DNA of 64,000 nucleotides from Gordonia westfalica (GTDB lineage Bacteria > Actinomycetota > Actinomycetes > Mycobacteriales > Mycobacteriaceae), in NCBI RefSeq assembly GCF_900105725.1, contig NZ_FNLM01000034.1, forward strand, positions 1,116,001-1,180,000, read 5' to 3'. Below are positions 49,316 to 58,088 of this stretch, in pieces. The notes beneath the pieces are model-generated. The model ran no database searches. It saw only the letters and a program-made list of their open reading frames with translations, and was not told the origin of the DNA. The translations under genes were made by a program, and so were the position numbers. The first letter of the stretch is position 1; every line of letters starts with the position of its first letter.

Positions 49316-50583
49316 TGAGCTCCCCCTCCCTCCGCGACTACTCGACGCTGGGTGGGAACTTCCCGAGCGTGGTCGTCACCTCCATGGTGGCGACCACCTC
49401 GCTCGGCGAGGATCTCGACTCGACGTGGAAAAACCTGCTGGCGGGTGAGTCGGGCATCCGCGAGCTGACCGACGATTTCATCACCAAGTACAACCTGCCG
49501 GTGCGCATCGGCGGCCGCCTGCTGAAGGACCCGTCCGACGAGGTCACGCGAGTCGAGGCCCGCCGGATGGCCTACGTCGAGCGCATCGCGCACGTGCTGA
49601 GCAAGCGCCTCTGGGCGCAGGCCGGCGAGCCCGAGGTCGACAAGGATCGCCTCGCCGTCGTCATCGGTACCGGTCAGGGTGGCGGCGACGCAATGGTCGA
49701 CGCCGTCCAGGCCATGGAGACCACCGGCAACTACCGCAAGGTGTCCCCGCTCGCCGTCTCGATGGCCATGCCCAACGGCCCCGCGGCCGTCGTCGGCCTC
49801 AACGTGGGTGCACGCGCAGGCGTCATCACCCCGGTCTCGGCGTGCTCGTCGGGTGCCGAGGCGATCGCACACGCGTGGCGCCACATCGTCATGGGTGACG
49901 CCGACATGGTCGTCACCGGTGGCGTCGAGGGCCACATCGACGCGGTGCCGATCGCGGCATTCTCGATGATGCGCGCGATGAGCACCCGCAACGAGGATCC
50001 TGCTGCCGCGTCCCGTCCGTTCGACAAGGACCGCGACGGCTTCGTCTTCGGCGAAGGTGCCGCGATGCTGATCCTCGAACGCGAGGAGCATGCTCGGGCC
50101 CGCGGTGCGCACATCCACGCGCGCCTCCTCGGCTCCGGCATCACCTCCGACGGGTTCCATCTGGTTGCCCCGGATCCCAGCGGTCAGGGCAACGCACGTG
50201 CGATGACCCGGGCCCTGCAGACCGCCGGCCTCCAGAAGTCCGACATCACGCACATCAACGCGCACGCGACGTCGACCCCCATCGGCGACACTGCCGAAGC
50301 GGCCGGCATCACCGCCGCGATCGGTCAGCACGCCGCGGTGTACGCACCGAAGTCCGCTCTCGGACACTCCATCGGTGCGGTCGGTGCGCTCGAGTCGGTT
50401 CTCACGATCAAGAGCGTCGAGGAAGGCGTCATCCCGCCGACCCTCAACCTCGAGAACCTGGATCCGGAATGCGACATCGACGTCGTCCACGGTGAACCCC
50501 GTTACGGACAGATCGACTACGCGATCAACAACTCGTTCGGTTTCGGTGGGCACAACGTGGCGCTCGCCTTCGGTCGCTACTGA
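49315..50583 (+). CDS. kasA: Beta-ketoacyl-ACP synthase KasA
   Basis: Condensing enzyme that elongates meromycolate chains. 422 residues. Catalytic Cys177 ([14 protein letters not shown]), His317 ([15 protein letters not shown]) and His351 ([11 protein letters not shown]) form the Cys-His-His triad. It is followed directly by accD6; no second kas gene (kasB) lies between them. Confidence 0.96.
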   Translation: MSSPSLRDYSTLGGNFPSVVVTSMVATTSLGEDLDSTWKNLLAGESGIRELTDDFITKYNLPVRIGGRLLKDPSDEVTRVEARRMAYVERIAHVLSKRLWAQAGEPEVDKDRLAVVIGTGQGGGDAMVDAVQAMETTGNYRKVSPLAVSMAMPNGPAAVVGLNVGARAGVITPVSACSSGAEAIAHAWRHIVMGDADMVVTGGVEGHIDAVPIAAFSMMRAMSTRNEDPAAASRPFDKDRDGFVFGEGAAMLILEREEHARARGAHIHARLLGSGITSDGFHLVAPDPSGQGNARAMTRALQTAGLQKSDITHINAHATSTPIGDTAEAAGITAAIGQHAAVYAPKSALGHSIGAVGALESVLTIKSVEEGVIPPTLNLENLDPECDIDVVHGEPRYGQIDYAINNSFGFGGHNVALAFGRY

Positions 50584-50655
50584 GTCCTCGGCTTCGCGCC
50601 GAACTCGGTGGTGCCAGAGATGGACCACGCCCCGACACCCTTGGAGGAGACTGCG

Positions 50656-52107
50656 ATGACGACATTGGCTCCCATGGCCGGCCGCGAAGAAGCCGCCGAT
50701 CCCCGCGACCCCCTGTTGCGGCTGACGAACTTCTTCGACGAAGGCACCATGTCGTTGCTGCATCCTCGCGACAAGTCCGGGGTCCAGGCCGCTGTCGGCC
50801 TGGTCAACGGCGTTCGCACGGTCTCCTACTGCACCGACGGCACCGTCATGGGTGGTGCCATGGGTGTGGTCGGGTGTGCTCACATCGTCAACGCCATCGA
50901 CACCGCCATCTCCGAGCAGGCGCCGGTCATCGGCATCTGGCACTCGGGTGGCGCCCGCCTCGCCGAGGGTGTCGAGGCGTTGCACGCGGTGGGTCAGGTC
51001 TTCGAGGCCATGGTCCGCGCTTCCGGGTACATCCCGCAGATCTCCGTTGTGGTCGGCTTCGCGGCCGGCGGCGCGGCCTACGGACCCGCCCTCACCGACA
51101 TCGTGATCATGGCTCCGGCCGGTCGCGTCTTCGTCACCGGACCCGACGTGGTCCGCAGCGTCACCGGCGAGGACGTCGACATGGAGTCGCTCGGCGGCCC
51201 CACCACCCACGGCAAGAAGTCCGGCGTCTGCCACATCGTCGCAGACTCCGAGTCCGACGCCCTGTGGCGCGCACGACGTCTCGTCTCGACGTTCAGCCGG
51301 CAGGGCCACTTCAACCGCGAACTGGCCGCCGCCGGCGACACCGACCTCAAGGCCCTGCTGCCCGAGTCGGCCCGGCGCGCCTACGACGTCCACCCGGTCA
51401 TCGAGAAGCTCCTCGACACGGCGCTCGCCGCCGACGGCGAGACCGAGATCTCCAGTTTCGAAGAGCTGCAGGCCAAGTGGGCCCCGAACATCGTCATCGG
51501 GTTCGGCCGGCTGTCCGGCCGCAGTGTCGGCGTGATCGCCAACAACCCGCTGCGCATGGGCGGTTGTCTGAACTCGGAGAGCGCCGAGAAGGCCTCCCGG
51601 TTCGTCCGGCTCTGCGATGCCTTCGGCATCCCCCTCATCGTCCTCACCGACGTCCCCGGCTACCTGCCGGGTGTCGGCCAGGAATGGAACGGCGTCGTCC
51701 GACGCGGCGCGAAGCTGCTCCACGCCTTCGCCGAGTGCTCCGTCCCCCGCGTCACGCTCGTGACCCGAAAGATCTACGGCGGCGCCTACATCGCGATGAA
51801 CTCGCGTGCCCTCGGCGCCACCGCCGTCTTCGCCTGGCCCGGTTCCGAGGTCGCCGTCATGGGCGCCAAGGCCGCCGTCGGCATCTTGCACAAGAAGGCC
51901 CTCGCCGCCGCCCCCGACGACGAGCGTGAGGCTCTCCACGAGCGCCTCGCCGCCGAACACGAGGCCATCGCCGGTGGCGTCGGCCGCGCCCAGTCGATCG
52001 GCGTCGTGGACGAGATCATCGATCCCGCCCGTACACGCAGCATCATCGCCGACGCACTCGCGGCGGCTCCCGCCCGACGCGGCCGGCACAAGAACATCCC
52101 GCTCTGA
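50656..52107 (+). CDS. accD6: Acyl-CoA (acetyl-/propionyl-) carboxylase beta subunit AccD6
   Basis: Carboxyltransferase subunit that supplies malonyl-CoA to FAS-II. 483 residues from ATG 50656 with GGAGGAG upstream. HSGGARLAEGVEALHAVGQV, the crotonase-fold GFAAGGAAYGPALTDIVIM and GYLPGVGQEWNGVVRRGAKL are family signatures. Needs a biotinylated alpha subunit encoded elsewhere. Last gene of the operon. Confidence 0.95.
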   Translation: MTTLAPMAGREEAADPRDPLLRLTNFFDEGTMSLLHPRDKSGVQAAVGLVNGVRTVSYCTDGTVMGGAMGVVGCAHIVNAIDTAISEQAPVIGIWHSGGARLAEGVEALHAVGQVFEAMVRASGYIPQISVVVGFAAGGAAYGPALTDIVIMAPAGRVFVTGPDVVRSVTGEDVDMESLGGPTTHGKKSGVCHIVADSESDALWRARRLVSTFSRQGHFNRELAAAGDTDLKALLPESARRAYDVHPVIEKLLDTALAADGETEISSFEELQAKWAPNIVIGFGRLSGRSVGVIANNPLRMGGCLNSESAEKASRFVRLCDAFGIPLIVLTDVPGYLPGVGQEWNGVVRRGAKLLHAFAECSVPRVTLVTRKIYGGAYIAMNSRALGATAVFAWPGSEVAVMGAKAAVGILHKKALAAAPDDEREALHERLAAEHEAIAGGVGRAQSIGVVDEIIDPARTRSIIADALAAAPARRGRHKNIPL

Positions 52108-52117
52108 TCAGTCGACG

Positions 52118-52163
52118 CATACGAGAAACGCCACCGGTTCCCACCGGTGGCGTTTCTCGTATG
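52118..52163 (+). terminator. FAS-II operon terminator
   Basis: A perfect 20-bp stem, CATACGAGAAACGCCACCGG (52118-52137) with its complement at 52144-52163, closes on a TTCCCA loop, 10 bases after accD6. Confidence 0.88.
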
Positions 52164-52274
52164 TCCCTGAGACCGCGGGGCGAACTCACCACGCTCCCCG
52201 GGAAGCTTCTCCCTCTCGCTCGCTGTACTGCTTTCCCTCAACTCAACTCGGCGAAACATCCTCTCCCAGAGGGG

Positions 52275-52483
52275 CGCTCGGAGCCTGCGCACAGGCGTAG
52301 GACCTCGCTCCCTGAGTAGCCAAGGAGTCCGCGCACGGGCGTAGGTCCTCGCTCCCTGAGTAGCCCCGGAGCTTGCGCACCGGTGTAGGTCCTCGCTCCC
52401 TGAGTAGCCAAGGAGTCCGCGCACAGGCGTAGGTCCTCGCTCCCTGAGTAGCCTCGGAGCTTGCGGAGGGGCGTATCGAAGGG
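52275..52483. repeat. 44-bp tandem array
   Basis: Units start at 52305, 52349, 52393 and 52437, exactly 44 bases apart, with a partial unit before. Each begins TCGCTCCCTGAGTAGCC. Units alternate between AAGGAGTCCGCGCAC and CCGGAGCTTGCGCAC variants. The array ends GCGTATCGAAGGG, directly against the stop codon of the minus-strand DUF3145 gene. Confidence 0.92.
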
Positions 52484-53002
52484 TCAGCCCACCCGCTGCT
52501 GCAGCCAGGTGACCTCGGCGCCGGCACCGCCCATGCGGTACTGCTCGAGGGCGTCGTCCCAGGCGGTGCCTAGGGCTGCTTCGAGTTCGCCGGCGAGACC
52601 GGCACTGTCGGGCTGTGATTCGATCATCGAACGCAGCTGGTTCTCGCCGATGATGACGTCACCGTTGGCGCTGGTCGATCCACGCCAGAGTCCCAGGCCG
52701 GGGACATAGCTGTAGCGCTCGCCGTCGACACCCTCACTGGCGTTCTCGGTGACCTCGAACCGCAGTGCCGACCATTCGCGCAGAGCGGTCACCAAACGTG
52801 CCGCTGTCCCGACCGGCCCCGCCCAGTCGACAGTCGCACGCTGCATACCCGGGTCGGCGTCCTGTGCCGACCATTTCAGGTTCGCGCGCGCATTCAGGGT
52901 CGACGACAGAGCCCACTCCACGTGCGGGCACAGCGCCACGGGCGCCGAGTGGATGTACACCACTCCCGTTGTCATGTCCGCAAACTGGTTCAGATTGCGC
53001 AC
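52484..53002 (-). CDS. DUF3145 family protein
   Basis: 172 residues from the GTG complementary to 53000-53002, preceded by GGAGGTGAAAAG. The open frame reaches 53092, but the ribosome site fixes the start. FADMTTGVVYIHSAPVALCPHVEWAL and RFEVTENASEGVDGERYSY are characteristic of this actinobacterial family, whose role is unknown. No membrane segment. Confidence 0.92.
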   Translation of the reverse strand: MRNLNQFADMTTGVVYIHSAPVALCPHVEWALSSTLNARANLKWSAQDADPGMQRATVDWAGPVGTAARLVTALREWSALRFEVTENASEGVDGERYSYVPGLGLWRGSTSANGDVIIGENQLRSMIESQPDSAGLAGELEAALGTAWDDALEQYRMGGAGAEVTWLQQRVG

Positions 53003-53130
53003 CTTTTCACCTCCGTTGTCGACGAGGAACGTCTTCCCCAACACACCTCGCGACTGACGGATATCACACTCGTGGGATTTATTGTGCCCCATGATGCACG
53101 TGTTGCGCTAGTTTTCTGTGCGAGAAAAGT

Positions 53131-53949
53131 TCATTTCTGTGACGAAAGTTCACTGACGACGTGGTCGTTGAACTCGCTCCACAGCGGCTTCGCCCACGGC
53201 CCGAAGGCGCGGTCGGTCAGAACGACGCAGGCGGCCTGCAGGTCGGGATCGACCCAGAGGTAGGTACCCGCCTGGCCGAAGTGGCCGAATGTCCGGGGCG
53301 AGTTGCCCGCCCCGGTCCAGTGCGGGGACTTCTCGGACCGGATCTCGAAACCGAGACCCCAGTCGTTGGGCCGATGCCTGCCGTATCCCGGCACGAAGCC
53401 GTCGATCCCCGGGAACTGCACCGATGTCGCGTTCGCGAGCGTCTCGGGAGCAAGGATCTGCGGCGCGAGCAGTTCCCGAGCGAAACGCGCCAGGTCGGCG
53501 ACGCTGGACCGTGCCGCGTGGCCGGCCGGGCCGTACAACTCCGTCGACCCCATTCCGAGCGGCGTACAGAGCGCGTCGGCGAGGTACCGATCGAAGGCGA
53601 TGCCCGTCGCCTCGGCCACCACCTCGGACAGGATCTCGAATCCGGCGCTCGAATAGATGCGCTTCTCCCCCACACCCGCCTCGACCTCCCGCGAGTCGAA
53701 CGCGAGCCCCGAGGCGTGTGCGAGGAGATGAGCGATGGTCGCCCCGGGCGGGCCCGCGGGGTCGTCGAGTTCGACGGCCCCTTCCTCGACAGCCACGAGA
53801 ACCGTCTCGGCGACGAGGAGTTTGGTGACCGAGGCGAGTTCGTAGACGCGAACGGGGTCGCCGAATTCCTCGGCGACCCCGTCGCGGGTGATGATCGCCG
53901 CCGACACATGGTCGACGGGCCATTCCGTCAGAGATTCAAGGACCGACAC
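53131..53949 (-). CDS. Serine hydrolase (beta-lactamase/penicillin-binding family)
   Basis: 272 residues. The SxxK motif lies in ELASVTKLLVAE, a YSSAG segment stands where YxN is expected, and the KTG-like box is HFGQAGTYLWVDP. No signal peptide is visible, so it is probably cytosolic, an esterase- or peptidase-like member rather than a secreted lactamase. Confidence 0.85.
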   Translation of the reverse strand: MSVLESLTEWPVDHVSAAIITRDGVAEEFGDPVRVYELASVTKLLVAETVLVAVEEGAVELDDPAGPPGATIAHLLAHASGLAFDSREVEAGVGEKRIYSSAGFEILSEVVAEATGIAFDRYLADALCTPLGMGSTELYGPAGHAARSSVADLARFARELLAPQILAPETLANATSVQFPGIDGFVPGYGRHRPNDWGLGFEIRSEKSPHWTGAGNSPRTFGHFGQAGTYLWVDPDLQAACVVLTDRAFGPWAKPLWSEFNDHVVSELSSQK

Positions 53950-53997
53950 ATCGGGTCACGTTACCCGTGCCCGCGTCCCGGCCGGTGAGTGCAGGAC

Positions 53998-55128
53998 TCA
54001 CCAATCCTCCTCGGTGTAGCGGATGACGCCACGAATGTTGCGACCGTCCAGCATGTCCTGGTAGCCGTCGTTGATCTGGTCCAGACGGTACTGACGGGTG
54101 ATCATGTCGGCGATGTTGAGCTTGCCGATCTTGTACATCGAGAGCAGCTGCGGGATGTCGAGCTTGGGGTTGGCCCCGCCGAAGATGGAGCCCTGCAGGT
54201 TCTTCTGCAGCAGCGTCAGCATCGCGAGGTTCAGGGTCACGTCGCTCTCGAGCATGTTGCCCATGCCGGTCAGCACGCAGGTGCCGCCCTTGGCGGTGAT
54301 TCCCATCCACAGGTCGACATCCTTGCCGTGGACCTCGCCGACGGTGACGATCACCTTCTGGCACATACCGCCGTGGGTGGTCTCCGCGATCGCCATGGCA
54401 GCTTCTTCGACCGACGCGAACGCCGCGGTGGCGCCGAACTTCAACGCCTGCTCACGCTTCCACTCCACCGGATCGATCGCGAACACGTTGCGGGCACCGG
54501 AGATCACCGCGCCCTGCAGAGCCGCGGTACCGACACCACCGACACCGACGATCGCCACGTCCTCACCCGGGCGGACGTCGCCGCTGCGCGTCGACGAGCC
54601 GTAACCGGTGGGGATGCCACAGCCACACAGTGCAGCGACCTCGAACGGGATGTCCTTGTCGATCTTCACCGCCGACGCCTCGTGCACCACCATGTACGGC
54701 GCGAAGGTGCCGAGCAGGGTCATCGGGTAGACGTTCTCGCCGGCCGCCGTCTGGATACGGAAGGTGTTGTCCGACACGGCTTCACCCTGCAGCAGCATGG
54801 CGCCGAAGTCGCACAGGTTGGCCATGCCCGACTGACACGAGGGACACTTTCCGCACGACGGGATGAACGACAGCACGACGTGGTCGCCGACCTCGAAATC
54901 GGTGACACCCTCGCCGACCTCGGCGACGACGCCCGCACCCTCGTGGCCGCCCAGAATCGGGAATCCGGCCATCGGGATGCCACCGGTCATCAGGTGATGG
55001 TCGGAGTGGCACATGCCCGCCGCTTCCATCCTGATCTTGATCTCGTGGGCCTTGGGATCGCCGATCTCGATCTCCTCGATCGCCCACGGCTTGTTGTGCT
55101 CGCGCAGCAGCGCACCCTTTGTCTTCAC
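53998..55128 (-). CDS. NDMA-dependent (mycofactocin-associated type) alcohol dehydrogenase
   Basis: 376 residues from the GTG complementary to 55126-55128, with GGAGGAGACCA upstream. Catalytic zinc ligands are in AAGMCHSDHH and GGHEGAGVV, and structural zinc is in CGKCPSCQSGMANLC. The Rossmann loop is VGVGGVGTAALQGA. Family members keep NAD tightly bound and use an external acceptor, often mycofactocin. Likely role is oxidation of alcohols from lipid or sterol breakdown. Two operator-like sites lie upstream. Confidence 0.9.
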   Translation of the reverse strand: MKTKGALLREHNKPWAIEEIEIGDPKAHEIKIRMEAAGMCHSDHHLMTGGIPMAGFPILGGHEGAGVVAEVGEGVTDFEVGDHVVLSFIPSCGKCPSCQSGMANLCDFGAMLLQGEAVSDNTFRIQTAAGENVYPMTLLGTFAPYMVVHEASAVKIDKDIPFEVAALCGCGIPTGYGSSTRSGDVRPGEDVAIVGVGGVGTAALQGAVISGARNVFAIDPVEWKREQALKFGATAAFASVEEAAMAIAETTHGGMCQKVIVTVGEVHGKDVDLWMGITAKGGTCVLTGMGNMLESDVTLNLAMLTLLQKNLQGSIFGGANPKLDIPQLLSMYKIGKLNIADMITRQYRLDQINDGYQDMLDGRNIRGVIRYTEEDW

Positions 55129-55199
55129 TGGTCTCCTCCGTTCGAACCCGGCAACAACTTCGCCCCGGGAAGTCCGCCCACAGCGACGTTGCCGTCGCT

Positions 55200-55241
55200 T
55201 GTGACTGTAGTCACTCAATCACAAAATTGGAACGTGTTCTA
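55200..55241 (-). promoter_or_regulatory. CRP-like and KstR-like sites upstream of the alcohol dehydrogenase
   Basis: TGTGACTGTAGTCACT (55200-55215) fits the TGTGA-N6-TCAC(a) pattern of CRP/GlxR. TGGAACGTGTTCTA (55228-55241) fits TnnAACnnGTTnnA, the KstR half-palindrome. They lie 72-113 bases before the dehydrogenase start. Binding is inferred from the motif only. Confidence 0.55.
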
Positions 55242-55392
55242 GTCTGCGTTCCATCGCTTCAGGTCACCGTCGGATCGATCGATCCGACGCCGAGACACGA
55301 CGACCTGGGCACGCGTGGTCGCGCGCGCCCAAGTCGGGTTGTGTGCGCCGGTCGGCGCGGGCCCGGAACGGGCCGGAGAGCGATGGGAACGG

Positions 55393-56997
55393 TCAGTTCG
55401 CCAGACCGGCGTCCTTCGAGCCGTAGCTCGCCCGCAGGGTCGGCTTCACGACCTTACCGCCGGCATTGCGCGGCAGCTCGTCGACGATGACGAGGTCCTT
55501 CGGGTGCTTGAAGCGGGCCAGGTTCTCGTTCAGGTAGGGCTCGAGATCGGCGAGGGTCAGGTCCTCCACCCCGGCGGCGAGGACGACGACCGCGACCGGC
55601 ACCTCGCCCCACTTCTCGTGTGCGCGACCGATGATCGCGGCCTCGCTGATGCTCGGGTGACCGAAGAGCGCGTTCTCGACCTCGGCGCAGTAGATGTTCT
55701 CGCCGCCCGAGATGATCATGTCCTTGGCGCGGTCGACGACGTAGATGAAGCCGTCCTCGTCCTGGCGCACGAGGTCGCCGGAGTGGAACCAGCCACCGGC
55801 GAAGGCGTCGGCGGTACCCTGCTCGTTCTGCCAGTAGCCCTTCATCATGTTGGGTCCGCGGTAGACGATCTCGCCGACCTCACCCTGCGCGACGTCGTTG
55901 CCCTCTGGGTCGATGATGCGCGCGGTCACCGCGGGCACGACCTTGCCGATGGAACCGATCTTGTCCAGGGCGTCCTTGCCCTCGAGCACGCACGTGATCG
56001 GCGACATCTCGGTCTGGCCGAAGACGGCGACGTTCAGTGCGTCGGGGAAGGTCTCGTTCATCGCGCGCAGCACGGTGTCCGACGCGGGGGCGGCGCCCCA
56101 GCTGATGACGCGCAGCTTCAGGTCACGCGGCTTCGCCTGCTGTGCGGCGCACACGGCCTGCCACTGGGCGGGCACCAGGAAGATCGAGGTGGTGCCCTCC
56201 TTCTCGATGGTGTCGAGCATGTCGTTCGGGTCGAAGGCACCGAGCGGGTGGATGACCGACAGCGCGCCCATGTAGAACAGCGGCGCCATCGCGCCGAGGC
56301 CGGCGATGTGGAACATCGGGGCGACGCACGAGCCGATGTCGTCGGACCGGGTGTGCAGGGCCTGCATACAAGTCGCGGCCTGCGCCTGCAGGTTGGTGTG
56401 GGTGAGCATGGCGCCCTTGGGCTTTCCGGTGGTGCCCGAGGTGTACATGATCAGTGCGACGGTCTCTTCGGGAACATCGATCTCCGGCAGATCCGAGGAG
56501 TCCTCGGCGACGAGCGCCTCGTAGTCGAGGTGGCTCTCCTTGTCCGATCCGCCGACGACGACGATGTGGTCGATCGCGTTGGTCGACGCCGCGACGGCAT
56601 CGGCCAGCGGGGCGAGCAGGGTCTCGGTGACGATGACCTTCGCACCGCTGTCGTTGACCAGGAAGGCGATCTCGGCGGGGCTCATGCGGATGTTCACCGG
56701 CACCGGGATGGCGCCGATCAGGTTGGCGCCCATCACCGCTTCGACGTATTCGCTGCGGTTCAGGAGGACGACGAGGACGCGGTCACCGAACTGGACTCCA
56801 CGACGCGTGAGGGCGGCGGCAAAGCCGCGGCTCCGCTCGTCGAGCTGCTTCCAGGTGGTGACATTTCCCAGGAACTTCAGCGCCGCGCCGTCGGGGTTCA
56901 TGAACGCGTGGCGCTTCACCTGGTTGTTCCAGTGATTGCGGCGCGAGCGCAGCGGTTCGGTGGCGAGGTCGGTGACGGTGTCGACGGTCGCGGTCAT
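55393..56997 (-). CDS. fadD5: FadD5-like acyl-CoA ligase
   Basis: Activates fatty or related carboxylic acids to CoA thioesters with ATP. 534 residues. AMP-binding motifs are ALIMYTSGTTGKPKGAMLTH, AVFGQTEMSPITC, GGWFHSGDLV, YVVDRAKDMIISGGENIYCAE and the C-terminal Lys in NAGGKVVKPT. The overall sequence is close to M. tuberculosis FadD5 as I remember it. Same strand as the hydratase upstream. Confidence 0.9.
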   Translation of the reverse strand: MTATVDTVTDLATEPLRSRRNHWNNQVKRHAFMNPDGAALKFLGNVTTWKQLDERSRGFAAALTRRGVQFGDRVLVVLLNRSEYVEAVMGANLIGAIPVPVNIRMSPAEIAFLVNDSGAKVIVTETLLAPLADAVAASTNAIDHIVVVGGSDKESHLDYEALVAEDSSDLPEIDVPEETVALIMYTSGTTGKPKGAMLTHTNLQAQAATCMQALHTRSDDIGSCVAPMFHIAGLGAMAPLFYMGALSVIHPLGAFDPNDMLDTIEKEGTTSIFLVPAQWQAVCAAQQAKPRDLKLRVISWGAAPASDTVLRAMNETFPDALNVAVFGQTEMSPITCVLEGKDALDKIGSIGKVVPAVTARIIDPEGNDVAQGEVGEIVYRGPNMMKGYWQNEQGTADAFAGGWFHSGDLVRQDEDGFIYVVDRAKDMIISGGENIYCAEVENALFGHPSISEAAIIGRAHEKWGEVPVAVVVLAAGVEDLTLADLEPYLNENLARFKHPKDLVIVDELPRNAGGKVVKPTLRASYGSKDAGLAN

Positions 56998-57082
56998 ACG
57001 ATCGGTCTCCTTGTTGTCTGTCGTCGTGTCGAGCGATGGGTGAAAACGTTTGTGGCGCTATGTCTTCGGCGTGGACCGAGGC

Positions 57083-57889
57083 TCACTTCTTGGCGCCGGC
57101 GAAAGCGGCGATGGCGGCCTGGAACTCCGGCGACTGCAGCAGTTCGGTCTGGCCTTCGAGCTCCCGTTCGATGGCGGCGTCGAAGCCGGACATGGTGTGG
57201 GCGTCGAGGGCCGATTTCGTCAGGCGCAGCGCGGAGCGGCTCTTGCCGGCCAGCTTCGCGGTGACCTTCTCGACGGCTTCGTCGAGGGCGGGCCGGTCGT
57301 CGTAGACCCCGTTGATCAGGCCTGCGGCGAGGGCTTCCGGGGCACGGAGCTTCTCACCGAGAAGAGCCAGTTCGTTGGCGCGGACGCGGCCCACCGCCGA
57401 GGCGAACAGCATCGACGCGCCGCCGTCGGGCATCAGGCCGATGTTGATGAAGGCGAGCAGGAAGTACGACCGCTGCGTCGTGTAGATGAGATCGGCAGCC
57501 AGCGCGAGGGAGGCACCGATCCCCGCGGCCGGTCCGTCGACGGAGGCGATGACCGGGACCTGGACCGATCGCACCGCGCGTGCGAGTTCGGAACCGGCCG
57601 AGATGATTCCGCGCGCCTGCCCGGCGTCGAGGCCCGAGGCGCCGTTACCGGCGGACTGGGAGTTGATCGAGACCACATCCGCTCCGGCGCTGAAACTGCC
57701 GCCGGCCCCGTCGATGACGATGACCCGGACGTCGTCGCGCTCGGACCACTCCTCCATTGCGGCCTTGATGCCGAGGTTGGCCTCGGTGTCCAGAGCGTTC
57801 ATCTTCTCCGGACGGGAAATCGTCAGCCGCGCGACCCCACGGTCGTCGACCGAGGTCACGATTGCCTTCTGGCTGATCTCGTCGCTCAC
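57083..57889 (-). CDS. Enoyl-CoA hydratase/isomerase family protein
   Basis: 268 residues from the GTG complementary to 57887-57889, with GGGGAGA upstream. Crotonase-fold oxyanion segments GGSFSAGADVV and GPAAGIGASLALAADLI are present. The usual catalytic Glu region reads MPDGGASMLF, so activity may be isomerase-like rather than hydratase. Divergent from the double-TetR gene; probably in one operon with fadD5. Confidence 0.9.
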   Translation of the reverse strand: MSDEISQKAIVTSVDDRGVARLTISRPEKMNALDTEANLGIKAAMEEWSERDDVRVIVIDGAGGSFSAGADVVSINSQSAGNGASGLDAGQARGIISAGSELARAVRSVQVPVIASVDGPAAGIGASLALAADLIYTTQRSYFLLAFINIGLMPDGGASMLFASAVGRVRANELALLGEKLRAPEALAAGLINGVYDDRPALDEAVEKVTAKLAGKSRSALRLTKSALDAHTMSGFDAAIERELEGQTELLQSPEFQAAIAAFAGAKK

Positions 57890-57978
57890 TGTTCTCCCCA
57901 CTCGTGACCGGTTGGATAGACACAACTTGTCGCATCTGTGCCATCGCCTAGATTACTACCACAATGCGACGCAGATCA

Positions 57979-58004
57979 CGAGAATTCAGGTTAACTTATT
58001 CTCG
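57979..58004 (+). promoter_or_regulatory. Candidate TetR operator
   Basis: CGAGAAT (57979-57985) and ATTCTCG (57998-58004) form perfect 7-bp arms around 12 bases, in the divergent gap between the hydratase and the TetR gene. Confidence 0.5.
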
Positions 58005-58088
58005 CCACTTAGGGACCCTTCCTGCAGTTTTTGCCTCGAGCCCCGGAAAATGTCTCGTGAACGTCGTATCCGGCTAGAGTGGGTCGCC

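Noticed and set aside
52275..52483. CRISPR array
   Set aside because: Units are tandem with no unique spacers, and no cas gene is in the window.
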